Shown in pieces: positions 50,614 to 59,314 of a stretch of 64,000 bases of DNA. Source of the stretch: [Scytonema hofmanni] UTEX 2349 (GTDB lineage: Bacteria; Cyanobacteriota; Cyanobacteriia; Cyanobacteriales; Nostocaceae); contig NZ_KK073769.1 in assembly GCF_000582685.1 (NCBI RefSeq), positions 781,744-845,743 on the forward strand, given 5' to 3'. Both the position numbers and the translations under genes were made by a program. The notes below the pieces were generated by a model. That model was given only the letters and a program-made list of their open reading frames with translations. It was not told the origin of the DNA and made no database searches. Numbering within the stretch: the stretch's first letter is position 1; the number at the start of each line of letters is the position of its first letter.

Positions 50614-52536
50614 ATGCAAATACCCCGCTTACATCCAGACACAATCGAAGAAATTAAACAACGGGCTGACATTGTGGATGTCGTCTCCGAATACGTAGTT
50701 TTACGTAAGCGCGGTAAAGATTTTGTTGGGTTATGTCCCTTCCACGATGAGAAAACTCCTAGTTTTACAGTTAGCCAAACCAAGCAGATGTACTTCTGTT
50801 TTGGCTGTCAAGCAGGGGGAAATGCCATTAAGTTTTTGATGGAATTGGGGAAGCGCTCTTTTGCTGACGTGGTGCTAGATTTAGCACGACGTTATGAAGT
50901 GCCGGTGCAAACACTCTTACCAGAACAGCGGCAAGAGTTGCAGCGTCAGCTTTCTTTGCGCGAGCAGTTATATGAAGTTCTGGCTTCGACGACACAATTT
51001 TATCAACACGCTTTGAGACAACCACTAGGGGAAAAAGCGATTGAATATTTGCGCGATCGCCAAATTAAGGAAGAAACAATTCAGCAATTCGGCTTAGGTT
51101 ACGCTCCAAGCGGTTGGGAAACCTTATATCGCTATCTGGTGCAGGATAAACATTATCCAGCACAACTAGTGGAAAAAGCGGGTTTGATTAAACCGCGTAA
51201 GGAAGGAGGGGGTTATTATGATGTGTTTCGCGATCGCCTAATAATTCCCATCCGCGATGTGCAAGGACGTGTAATTGCCTTTGGTGGGAGAACTCTCACT
51301 GATGAACAACCCAAGTATTTAAATTCACCAGAAACCGAGCTTTTTAGTAAGGGTAAGACTTTATTCGCTCTGGATCAAGCTAAAGCGGGGATTTCGCAAG
51401 CTGATTCGGCTGTAGTGGTGGAGGGATATTTTGATGCGATCGCTCTCCATGCTGCTGGTATAACTAACGTCGTGGCTTCTCTCGGTACAGCATTAAGTTT
51501 AGAACAAGTACGCCTAGTATTGCGCTATTGTGATTCTAAACAGTTGATACTCAACTTTGATGCTGATAAAGCTGGGATAAATGCCGCAGAACGAGCCATA
51601 GGAGAAATTGCCGAACTCGCGTATAAAGGCGAAGTTCAGCTAAAGATTCTCAACTTGCCTAATGGCAAAGATGCCGATGAATATTTGCGCGAATATAAGC
51701 CGGAAGATTATCGAGAACTGCTTCTCAATGCCCCACTGTGGCTGAATTGGCAGATTGAAGAAATTACGAAAGACCGCGATTTGAAACAGGCTACAGATTT
51801 TCAGCAAGTTTCGCAAGAGATAGTTAAATTACTTAAAAGAATAGAAAATAAAGATACGCGAAGTTATTACGTTTCTTATTGTGCAGAAATACTCAGTTTG
51901 GGTGATACCAGACTTATACCTTTACGAGTTGAGAATCTTTTAACGCAGATTGCACCTTTGTCTACAGCGCGGCGTCAGCCAACACCGCTACGCAAGCATT
52001 CAAGAGCTAGAGTAGAAAAGGCACCTATAGATAATAGTGAACGCGGTCTTTTAGATCAAGCAGAGGCTTTATTACTGCGGATTTATTTGCATTGTCCCGA
52101 ACAGCGTCAAGCTATTATTGCAGCTTTAGAAGAGCGAGATTTACAATTTAGCCTTTCGCATCACCGATTTTTGTGGCAAAAGATTTTAGAGATGACCGTT
52201 GACATAGATGCCAATTTAGTATCAAATTTGCAAGATAGATGTCTGGAGTTTTCGGAGGAAATGCAGTTAATTTCCCATCTATTTCATGTGAGTGAGAAAG
52301 AACAAAAAGAAATTTTGCGTACTCCGCAAGTCATTTTAGTTACGACTGCTTGTATGGAGCGAGTGCTGCGAGAAAAGCGCTGTCGTCACTATTTGGAGTT
52401 GTGGAAGCAAACCGATCCAGAAGCAGAACCAGAGCGATATCAATCATATTGTGATGCCTTTTATGCTGAAAACCAGCGAATTCAGGAATTAGATCGGCAA
52501 CGGCTATATTCGATTACAGATTTGTTGTCGGGTTGA
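50614..52536 (+). CDS. dnaG: DNA primase
   Basis: 640 residues. N-terminal CHC2 zinc finger (LCPFHDEKTPSFTVSQTKQM then YFCFGCQAGG, residues about 41-68), central RNA polymerase/Toprim core (RDRLIIPIRDVQGRVIAFGG, then SAVVVEGYFDAIALHAAGI and NFDADKAGINAAE) and a C-terminal helicase-interacting region (about 480-640). It makes the RNA primers for replication and is recruited by DnaB. No Shine-Dalgarno sequence is visible because a hairpin repeat occupies the leader up to four bases before ATG. The stop codon lies at the edge of a GC-rich repeat. Confidence 0.97.
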   Translation: MQIPRLHPDTIEEIKQRADIVDVVSEYVVLRKRGKDFVGLCPFHDEKTPSFTVSQTKQMYFCFGCQAGGNAIKFLMELGKRSFADVVLDLARRYEVPVQTLLPEQRQELQRQLSLREQLYEVLASTTQFYQHALRQPLGEKAIEYLRDRQIKEETIQQFGLGYAPSGWETLYRYLVQDKHYPAQLVEKAGLIKPRKEGGGYYDVFRDRLIIPIRDVQGRVIAFGGRTLTDEQPKYLNSPETELFSKGKTLFALDQAKAGISQADSAVVVEGYFDAIALHAAGITNVVASLGTALSLEQVRLVLRYCDSKQLILNFDADKAGINAAERAIGEIAELAYKGEVQLKILNLPNGKDADEYLREYKPEDYRELLLNAPLWLNWQIEEITKDRDLKQATDFQQVSQEIVKLLKRIENKDTRSYYVSYCAEILSLGDTRLIPLRVENLLTQIAPLSTARRQPTPLRKHSRARVEKAPIDNSERGLLDQAEALLLRIYLHCPEQRQAIIAALEERDLQFSLSHHRFLWQKILEMTVDIDANLVSNLQDRCLEFSEEMQLISHLFHVSEKEQKEILRTPQVILVTTACMERVLREKRCRHYLELWKQTDPEAEPERYQSYCDAFYAENQRIQELDRQRLYSITDLLSG

Positions 52537-52643
52537 CCTCTCCCTGACTTTGACTAAAGTCAAAGTCGTCCCTCCCCTACGAGGGGAGGGAAATGAAATT
52601 TCCCCCTTCCCTCGTAGGGAAGGGGGGTAGGGGGGTTAGGTTT
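52534..52643. repeat. family C repeat, copy 1
   Basis: TGACCTCTCCCTGACTTTGA at one end and GGTAGGGGGGTTAGGTTTG at the other, with GGGAGGGAAATGAAATTTCC in between. It supplies the stop codon region of both dnaG (plus strand) and the DUF559 gene (minus strand). Copies 2 and 3 are at 53099 and 54322. Confidence 0.85.
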
Positions 52644-53055
52644 GTTGAGAACAAGCTGTGGAAATACGCATCAATACATTATCAAGTTCGTGTCTCACTT
52701 CTTCATTTTTAATTCGCAACAAATGCAATCCCCGTGCTTTCAAAACTTTGTCACGTTCTGCATCGTATTCAACTTGTTGTTCGTGAATTTTTCCATCCAC
52801 TTCAATAACTAATGCAGCAGCATGACAATAAAAATCTGCTATAAATCCATCAATAATCTGTTGACGACGAAAGTGTAAATTATTCAAGCGATTTCCACGC
52901 AGATATTGCCAAAGTATTTTTTCTTCTGGTGTCATTTGGCGACGAAATTCTTTGGCAAGTTGTAGTTTAGCGGCAGATATATCTTGTCCAATTACTATGT
53001 TGCAAGTTCCCTCTTTTCTGGGTTTAAAGGGTTGTTCGGATGTGGGGTTATTCAC
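52636..53055 (-). CDS. DUF559 endonuclease-like protein
   Basis: 139 residues. The pattern AKEFRRQMTPEEKILWQYLR, GNRLNNLHFRRQQIIDGFIA, DFYCHAAALVIEVDGKIHEQ and DAERDKVLKARGLHLLRI is that of DUF559, a very-short-patch-repair-like nuclease fold (D of FIADFY and E of VIEVDG are the likely metal ligands). Function in cyanobacteria is unproven. The C-terminal residues and stop are within a family C repeat, so the native end may be altered. Situated between two copies of that repeat. Confidence 0.85.
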   Translation of the reverse strand: MNNPTSEQPFKPRKEGTCNIVIGQDISAAKLQLAKEFRRQMTPEEKILWQYLRGNRLNNLHFRRQQIIDGFIADFYCHAAALVIEVDGKIHEQQVEYDAERDKVLKARGLHLLRIKNEEVRHELDNVLMRISTACSQQT

Positions 53056-53098
53056 AAAGTTTGTATGGAAATAGGTTTTTTATCTTTTCCATTATGGC

Positions 53099-53208
53099 TG
53101 ACCTCTCCCTGACTTTGACTAAAGTCAAAGTCGTCCCTCCCCTGCGAGGGGAGGGAAATGAAATTCCCCCCTTCCCTCGTAGGGAAGGGGGGTAGGGGGG
53201 TTAGGTTT
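53099..53208. repeat. family C repeat, copy 2
   Basis: Nearly identical to copy 1 (TGACCTCTCCCTGACTTTGA to GGGTAGGGGGGTTAGGTTTG). It lies inside the frame of a RelE-type toxin remnant. Confidence 0.85.
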
Positions 53209-53267
53209 GCGCGATTTGGGAAAGTGCGATCGCCCAAGAATTGCTTTGTGTATTCAAGTTGCCACAT
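53209..53267 (-). pseudogene. RelE-type toxin, N-terminal fragment
   Basis: The frame begins MWQLEYTKQFL, the typical start of cyanobacterial RelE/ParE toxins, and overlaps the antitoxin stop by 14 bases. After about 12 codons it runs into a HIP1-containing sequence and then family C repeat copy 2. The catalytic part is not seen on the other side of the repeat. The open frame continues to 53052 but encodes repeat-derived sequence (LTPLPPFPTREGG). Confidence 0.65.
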
Positions 53268-53466
53268 TGTCACCTTTTAGTGATTGATAATACTTTATAG
53301 CTTCATCTTTAGATAGTGGTTTTTCATTTTGTACTTCCTCCATCAGTTTTGCCAAACCGTAATCCTCAAGGATTGCTTCAATTTTTTCAAACTCGGCAAT
53401 GGAAATTTGTACAGCGATAGGTTGCTGATTTTCGTCAAGAACGTAATTTTTGTGTATTTGAAGCAT
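53254..53466 (-). CDS. antitoxin of a RelE-type module
   Basis: 70 residues. MLQIHKNYVLDENQQPIAVQ, then ISIAEFEKIEAILEDYGL and LSKDEAIKYYQSLKG, is the layout of small antitoxins found upstream of RelE toxins in cyanobacteria: an N-terminal DNA-binding/dimerisation region and a C-terminal toxin-binding helix. It overlaps the start of its toxin, which is truncated, so it is an orphan antitoxin. Confidence 0.72.
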   Translation of the reverse strand: MLQIHKNYVLDENQQPIAVQISIAEFEKIEAILEDYGLAKLMEEVQNEKPLSKDEAIKYYQSLKGDNVAT

Positions 53467-53477
53467 TTTAGTGGTTC

Positions 53478-53673
53478 CTATTGCTGAAAGTGCGATCGCC
53501 CTTCTTCTGCGTACTCTTCTTGAATCATTTCAAAAACATAGACGAGTTCGGTACGAGCTTCGTCTGGTGTTTGTCCCCAAGCGCTGCCTTCTAGAAATCG
53601 CTGGGACGTATGCGACAAAGGTGCCATTGTCATCGGGACGGATAACAACAGTGTAGTCTTGTAGAGACTTCAT
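53478..53673 (-). pseudogene. HicB-type antitoxin with a frameshift
   Basis: Too short and broken to show as one frame. The first frame reads MKSLQDYTVVIRPDDNGTFV then AYVPAI; a one-base shift continues as FLEGSAWGQTPDEARTELVY then VFEMIQEEYAEEG and a stop. Together this is a HicB-like antitoxin of about 65 residues. The total length (196 bases) is not a multiple of three. No hicA partner is visible beside it. Confidence 0.7.
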
Positions 53674-53738
53674 GGCGATAACCTTACAGGTTTCATAAAT
53701 AATGTAGCGCGATTATGCTTTTTGATAGGAATTAAATG

Positions 53739-53966
53739 CTATGTAAAACTAGCGACTTCCACAAAACGTTCAACAGCCAAGCTTTTACGGTTAAGTTTAA
53801 TTCGCTCAATTTCATGAAGGGTTTCCGCTGTAAAGTAACTTTCACCGCAATGAAGACAAGTTATCACGGGAATGTTTTCTATAACCAGCAGGTCTTGACC
53901 TTTGCCATAGGTTCTAGTAATCCTGCGGATTCTTGCTCCTTCGCTTCCACAAATATCGCACAGCAT
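53739..53966 (-). CDS. YgiT-type zinc-finger antitoxin-like protein
   Basis: 75 residues. Two Cys pairs, LCDICG and TCLHCGE, form the YgiT/MqsA-type zinc finger; TYGKGQDLLVIENIPV lies between them, and the C-terminal helix AETLHEIERIKLN follows. There is no helix-turn-helix domain of full MqsA. It is encoded 17 bases downstream of the DUF4258 gene, its presumed toxin partner, on the same strand. The pair appears intact. Confidence 0.82.
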   Translation of the reverse strand: MLCDICGSEGARIRRITRTYGKGQDLLVIENIPVITCLHCGESYFTAETLHEIERIKLNRKSLAVERFVEVASFT

Positions 53967-53983
53967 CTAGCATTTTCCTGCTA

Positions 53984-54265
53984 TTAGAGTACATATATAG
54001 TAATGATAACGACTTTTCCAGTCGGACTCAGCTTGGCAATTATCTCAACTTCCCCACCATCAACAGTTGCACCTCTAATACGGTATTTAGATTCTGCTGT
54101 CACTCTATCTTTTTGGCGTTCCAGTATTTCACCTGTGAGAATACCTTGTTCGACATCGTAGATTGTTAAATTATCATCGTTCATCTCTTCTTCAGCGTGG
54201 AGCGTCATTACATATTGTTGAGAGGTTATTTTCTCACGCATCCGTCGCAAGATTTCATCGAACAT
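53984..54265 (-). CDS. DUF4258 toxin-like protein
   Basis: 93 residues. YVMTLHAEEEMNDDNLTIYD, then VEQGILTGEILERQKDR, then YRIRGATVDGGEVEIIAKL and GKVVIITIYVL is the DUF4258 pattern, a RelE-like small fold. With the YgiT-type zinc-finger gene 17 bases downstream it forms a probable type II toxin-antitoxin pair, the only apparently intact one in the 52.6-54.3 kb stretch. The target is unknown. Confidence 0.8.
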   Translation of the reverse strand: MFDEILRRMREKITSQQYVMTLHAEEEMNDDNLTIYDVEQGILTGEILERQKDRVTAESKYRIRGATVDGGEVEIIAKLSPTGKVVIITIYVL

Positions 54266-54321
54266 AAGGCTTTACCTGCTTTGTCTTGGCGACCGTAAAA
54301 GAAGATTAAGTGCGATCGCAC

Positions 54322-54397
54322 TGACCTCTGCCTGACGCGTGACTAAAGTCAAAGTCGTCCCTCCCCTCGTAGGGAAGGGCGGTAGGGGGGTTAGGTC
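54322..54397. repeat. family C repeat, copy 3 (internally deleted)
   Basis: TGACCTCTGCCTGACGCGTG, then ACTAAAGTCAAAGTCGTCCC and GGTAGGGGGGTTAGGTCTG. The middle of the element is missing. The rest of the gap 54266..54654 is AT-rich with no gene seen. Confidence 0.75.
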
Positions 54398-54654
54398 TGC
54401 GTATGTGCGTGGGGTGCGAGCGCATAGTTTTATTTAGTTTAGATAATACGTTTTTCCTTCTTAAATTGTAAATAAAAAAACGCAAGCGCCCATACCTGAG
54501 CCTTAAACCCTTATTTCTTGGTAATTTATTGTCAATAGTGCTAAATAAACGATAATTTTCTCAACTATTAAAACAAAAAAGAGTACGAATAAGCATTAAC
54601 TTATCCTTTAGGGATATCCTGTAACCCTTATAAAGAAAAGATAAAAGCTGAATT

Positions 54655-54810
54655 ATGGATATCTCGATAAAAGAAGTATTAAAAGCAATGAAATGCCATG
54701 ATCCGCAAGTCATCGATTTACGCCAAGATATAGAAAAAACAGAAATAGAAATTCTCAGCAAAAAGTACTTATTAACCGTATTTCGAGAAAAACTAGGTAA
54801 TATACCCTAA
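54655..54810 (+). CDS. possible 51-residue protein
   Basis: MDISIKEVLKAMKCHDPQVI, then DLRQDIEKTEIEILSKKYL and LTVFREKLGNIP. It is a coherent helical, charged small protein on the plus strand, convergent with acnB. No family recognised. AAAGAAAAG upstream is a weak ribosome binding site. A hairpin suitable as a terminator follows at 54865. Confidence 0.5.
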   Translation: MDISIKEVLKAMKCHDPQVIDLRQDIEKTEIEILSKKYLLTVFREKLGNIP

Positions 54811-54864
54811 TTTATTAATTATTGGAGAGGCAAGTAATCCCTACCCTACTTTAATTCAATAAGA

Positions 54865-54918
54865 AAAGCCCGTGCAGGCGGGCTTTGTTCGTGTAGCCCC
54901 AGGCTTCAGCCTGAGGGC
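54865..54918. repeat. double-hairpin repeat downstream of acnB
   Basis: AAAGCCCGTGCAGGCGGGCT followed by TTGTTC, then GCCCCAGGCTTCAGCCTGAG. The first hairpin with its T-rich tail could terminate the small plus-strand gene. The same two-hairpin layout, reversed, lies downstream of chlB. Confidence 0.7.
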
Positions 54919-54933
54919 ATCTATATTTATTAT

Positions 54934-57609
54934 CTACCTCGCAGATGCCGGCATACCCAAAATATCTTCAATATTGGGCATATCTTCCAAAGCAATCACT
55001 CTACCTTCATCCTCAAAACCAGTAATTTGATCGAAGTTCAAATACCGATACAAATCATCAGCAAAAGGATGAATTCTGTTTGCCACAATGTCCATATATT
55101 CCTGCACTGTGGGAATGCGTCCAAGTAGCGCACAAACTGCGGCTAATTCCGCTGAACCAAGATACACCCGCGCATCTTTACCCATGCGATTATTGAAGTT
55201 GCGGGTAGATGTTGAAAACACCGTTGTCCCATCTTCAACTCGCGCTTGATTCCCCATACATAAACTGCAACCAGGCATTTCTGTTCGCGCATTTGCCGCA
55301 TCAAAAATGTTGTAAATACCTTCTGATTTTAATTGCTGTTCATCCATGCGGGTAGGGGGACAAATCCACAAGCGAGCATTTACAGTTCCTGCACCTTCTA
55401 ACACTTTCGCTGTAGCGCGATAATGACCGATATTTGTCATACAAGAACCAACAAATACTTCTTGTATTGGATCATTTACAACTTCTGATAATAACTTAAT
55501 ATTATCGGGGTCGTTAGGAGCGGCAACAATTGGTTCTTTGATTTCGTTCAAATCAATTTCAATGATTTCTGCATACTCTGCGTCTGCATCTGCTGACATC
55601 AATACCGGATTTGCTAACCATTCTTCCATTTTGATGACGCGGCGCATGATGGTTCGGGCATCGGCGTAACCGCGTGCTACCATATTCTTTAACAGCGCCA
55701 CATTGGAACGCAGATATTCAGCAACTGTCTCGACACTCAGTTTAATTGTACAACCTGCACAAGAACGTTCTGCGGAAGCGTCGGTGAGTTCAAAAGCTTG
55801 TTCAACTTTCAAATTTGGCAAGCCTTCAATTTCCATAATCCTTCCAGAGAAGACGTTTTTCTTATTTTTCTTATCGACTGTCAGCAAGCCTTTTTGAATT
55901 GCGACGTAGGGAATTGCATTTACAACATCTCGCAGGGTGATACCGGGTTGCAATTCTCCTTTAAAACGTACCAAAACTGATTCTGGCATATCTAGGGGCA
56001 TTGCACCCAACGCTGCTGCAAACGCAACCAACCCAGAACCGGCGGGAAAGGAAATTCCTAAGGGAAAGCGGGTGTGAGAATCGCCACCTGTGCCTACGGT
56101 GTCGGGTAACAGCATCCGGTTCAGCCAAGAATGAATTATACCATCACCGGGACGCAAGGCGACACCACCACGAGAAGCAAAAAAATCAGGTAATTCTTGT
56201 TGAGTTTTGATGTCAACTGGTTTGGGATAAGCTGCGGTATGGCAGAAACTCTGCATCACTAAGTCTGCACTAAAACCGAGACAAGCGAGTTCTTTTAATT
56301 CGTCGCGGGTCATGGGACCTGTGGTATCTTGAGAACCAACTGTGGTCATAATCGGTTCGCAAGATGTACTGGGACGTACACCTGGTAAGCCGCAAGCTTT
56401 ACCGACCATTTTCTGTGCTAAGGTGTAGCCTTTGTTTGTGTTGGCTGGTTGGTGGGGACGCCTAAAGATGGTGCTGGGTTCTAAATTTAGTGCAGCGCGG
56501 GTTTTATCGGTGAGGGTGCGTCCAATTAGTAGGGGAATGCGTCCACCTGCGCGGACTTCATCTAAAATTGTATCTGGTTTGAGGGTGAAGGTAGAAATAA
56601 CTTCCCCTGCTTCGTTGGTGATTTCCCCTTTGTAGGGATGGATGGTAATCACCATGCCGGTTTCTAATTTGCTGACATCGCACTCGATGGGTAAAGCACC
56701 GGAATCTTCAGCGGTGTTGAAGAAAATTGGCGCGATCGCACTTCCTAGTATATATCCTCCCGCCCGTTTGTTGGGGACATAAGGTATATCTTGCCCCATG
56801 TGCCACAATACTGAATTTATCGCTGATTTGCGTGAGGAACCTGTACCGACTACATCCCCCACATAAGCCACAGGATGTCCTTTTTTCTTTAACTCGGTAA
56901 TTGTTTGTATACTTCCCGGCATACGTGATTCTAACATGACTAAGGCATGTAAGGGAATATCTGGGCGAGTTGTGGCGCTTTGAGCTGGTGATAAGTCGTC
57001 GGTGTTGGTTTCCCCTGCTACTTTAAATACTGTGACGGTAATAGATTCGGGTACTTCTGGACGAATGGTAAACCATTCCGCTTCTGCCCAGGAGTCAATT
57101 ACGCGCTTGGCGAAGGGATTGGTTTGAGATAATTCTAAAATGTCGTGAAAGGCATCATACACCAATAGAGTTTTGCTGAGGGCAGATGCAGCGTATGCGG
57201 CTATTGGTTCTGTTCCTTGTCCCCCCATAACCAAGGGTGTTTCCGAGGATGTGGAAAAGGACACCGTGGGAGTTTGCAGCAGTTCAATTAGCGATCGCAC
57301 GTTATAACCGCCGATCATCGTGCCTAGCAATTGTACCGCATCGATGGGTGAAATTAACGGGCTGGTGATTTCTTCTTTAGCAATACCCGTGAGAAATCCC
57401 GCTTTCACGTAAGCTGCGGGATCGACACCGGGAGAAATGCGATCGCGCAATAAATGCAATAATGTCTCTTCTTCCCCTGTCGGCGGATTTTTTAGTAATT
57501 CGCATAATTCTGAGGTTTGCTTCGCATCCAATGGTAAAGGGGGAATACCGAGTTGGGCACGTTCTTCAACATGTTGACGGTATTGTTCTAGCATTTTTAT
57601 GTTCTCCAT
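54934..57609 (-). CDS. acnB: aconitate hydratase B
   Basis: 891 residues from MENIKMLEQYRQHVEERAQL; a second ATG five codons on (57594) has GGAGAAC at better spacing and may be the true start. It interconverts citrate and isocitrate in the cytosol and also has 2-methylisocitrate activity. The [4Fe-4S] cysteines lie in AERSCAGC and MPGCSLCMGNQ; KRAGGYILGSAIAPIFFNTA and GTGGDSHTRFPLGISFPAGS are typical of AcnB. AcnB supplies 2-oxoglutarate for nitrogen assimilation. The leader AAAGGGAGAACA is nearly the same as that of chlB. Confidence 0.96.
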   Translation of the reverse strand: MENIKMLEQYRQHVEERAQLGIPPLPLDAKQTSELCELLKNPPTGEEETLLHLLRDRISPGVDPAAYVKAGFLTGIAKEEITSPLISPIDAVQLLGTMIGGYNVRSLIELLQTPTVSFSTSSETPLVMGGQGTEPIAAYAASALSKTLLVYDAFHDILELSQTNPFAKRVIDSWAEAEWFTIRPEVPESITVTVFKVAGETNTDDLSPAQSATTRPDIPLHALVMLESRMPGSIQTITELKKKGHPVAYVGDVVGTGSSRKSAINSVLWHMGQDIPYVPNKRAGGYILGSAIAPIFFNTAEDSGALPIECDVSKLETGMVITIHPYKGEITNEAGEVISTFTLKPDTILDEVRAGGRIPLLIGRTLTDKTRAALNLEPSTIFRRPHQPANTNKGYTLAQKMVGKACGLPGVRPSTSCEPIMTTVGSQDTTGPMTRDELKELACLGFSADLVMQSFCHTAAYPKPVDIKTQQELPDFFASRGGVALRPGDGIIHSWLNRMLLPDTVGTGGDSHTRFPLGISFPAGSGLVAFAAALGAMPLDMPESVLVRFKGELQPGITLRDVVNAIPYVAIQKGLLTVDKKNKKNVFSGRIMEIEGLPNLKVEQAFELTDASAERSCAGCTIKLSVETVAEYLRSNVALLKNMVARGYADARTIMRRVIKMEEWLANPVLMSADADAEYAEIIEIDLNEIKEPIVAAPNDPDNIKLLSEVVNDPIQEVFVGSCMTNIGHYRATAKVLEGAGTVNARLWICPPTRMDEQQLKSEGIYNIFDAANARTEMPGCSLCMGNQARVEDGTTVFSTSTRNFNNRMGKDARVYLGSAELAAVCALLGRIPTVQEYMDIVANRIHPFADDLYRYLNFDQITGFEDEGRVIALEDMPNIEDILGMPASAR

Positions 57610-57991
57610 TGGGATGTTCTCCCTTTAATTATGAAATATTTTTAGGCAATACTTGGCTATAAAAGTTTAGCTTACTTTTATTACTAAAAGCCTTACTCGT
57701 AATCGGTTATTAGCAAGTTTTTTTTATACTGAAGGTATAGTTTTCCTCAACCGAATATTTTTACACTTTGATGGAACCCACATTCCGCACTTCAATAAGT
57801 AGTATAAATAAATTACATTTAAGAAAAATCCAAAATTATAATTTGGACACCTAAGTTAACCTCAAAAAAATAAATTATGCAGCATGAATGACCAGCTTGA
57901 AAATACCACAACAAAAGCTAGTTATTCAAAAATATTCAATGTCTATTTTATTCAATTATTAGAAGACAGTCCAATAATCAATCAGATATTT
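57610..57991. other. intergenic region between acnB and an IS remnant
   Basis: 382 AT-rich bases. They contain the acnB leader next to 57610 and, towards 57991, the presumed outer end of the IS1634-type remnant, whose terminal repeat I could not identify. Confidence 0.4.
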
Positions 57992-58706
57992 TTAGGCTAA
58001 TAAATAATATTTTTGACAACAAGTTGGGAGAAATTGCAAAATTCGACGACGTTCATCGCTCAAGTTAATAATTCGCTTAATACCTTGTATAATGAGAAGG
58101 TGAATTCCTTGAAAACATTGAAATATCCACCGGAAAGTAGGACGCTCAGTTAATTTATTCAGTTGATTTTTAACTGTATCCTTTTGAGTTTTTAAAGTAT
58201 TTCTTAATTGTCTTTGTCCTAGATTATAAACCAAGAGACACAATCCCATTAACATCATCATTGTCTCTACTCTTTGAGGATTTTTAACAAAAAGACTATC
58301 CGCAAAAAATAAAGGGTCTTTCAGAAATCTAAATCCTCTCTCACAAGATTGCTGTTGTTTATATATCCTGAGTATTTCTGAGGCATTTAACCCGATCATG
58401 TCCCAAATGTTAGTTGCTAAAATAAATCTCCCACAAGAGTTTCGATTTTCAGCGATTAATTCTTGACTTTCTATCAATTCGCCCCAAATTTTATAAATTA
58501 TTTTTTTGTCTTTAGTTTGATGCTCAATAATTTTTATTTGAGCAACTTGATGATACTTTAGTTTTGACTCAAGTTCTTTCATTTTAGACATCGCTGAGGA
58601 TGGCTGGTCAAATTCATCTTTTGCTAACTTAGCTATTTGTTTGCCAACTTTTGTTGACTCTTGCTCGATTTTTTTGGGATAACTTCTTGAAATCTGCTAT
58701 TTTTCT
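57992..58706 (-). pseudogene. IS1634-type transposase, C-terminal fragment
   Basis: An open frame of about 199 residues from the first ATG, continuing upstream to the IS630 junction (KIEQESTKVGKQIAKLAKDE, then FDQPSSAMSKMKELESKL). The segment ERGFRFLKDPLFFADSLFVK, then NPQRVETMMMLMGLCLLVYN, is the C-terminal catalytic region of IS1634-family DDE transposases. The N-terminal half is missing and is not found on the other side of the IS630 element, so a deletion accompanied or followed the insertion. Confidence 0.8.
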
Positions 58707-58707
58707 A

Positions 58708-59262
58708 TAGGAGTCCTATTTGATTGCGTGAAAAAACTCCGTACATCTGAAGACTGGCGAAATCAAATGTACTGTGTCGAATGAACCACTCAAACATCCA
58801 CTTGAGATGCGGAAATGTTGGAATTAACGCACAAAAGCGTCGAACCCATGTTTTTGCTTGCAACCAAATATCTTCAATGGGATTTTGCGTAGGGCAATTG
58901 GGAGCAAAACGAACACAATGTATTTTCCGTTGCTCGGCTGGTAAATCAAGATTTACCTCAGACAAAAAATCTCGAATTTCTTTGGAACGATGGTAGCTCG
59001 CACCATCCCAAAAAATCAATAATCTTTGTTCCTTCGATTCAGCTAGTAAATGTCGTAGGTAGTCGATGGTATTTTTTGAGTTTCCTGCTTCATAAGCTTT
59101 GAGAACCAACTCTCCTTCCAGGTAGTCAACAGCACCGTAATATGTCTGCTTTTCTCGCTCGTTAACTACTGGAACAGTTATTTCTTGGTCACTTCTTCCC
59201 CATACATAACCACTTAAATCTCCCCACATTAAATGACATTCATCTATTAGCAGTACTCTCAA
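58708..59262 (-). CDS. IS630 transposase, catalytic (second) part
   Basis: About 185 residues. RVLLIDECHLMWGDLSGYVW holds the first catalytic Asp; LLIFWDGASYHRSKEIRDFL the second; FAPNCPTQNPIEDIWLQAK the Glu, giving the D-D-E set of IS630/Tc1 transposases. It is normally joined to the first frame by -1 slippage on a run of ten A residues (complement of T10 at 59314..59323), after which the reading is GAG ATT GAA (EIETLLANNREEIEAGKLR). The domain itself is intact, but the first part is defective. Confidence 0.85.
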
Positions 59263-59314
59263 CTTTCCTGCTTCGATTTCCTCTCGGTTATTTGCCAGAA
59301 GCGTTTCAATCTCT

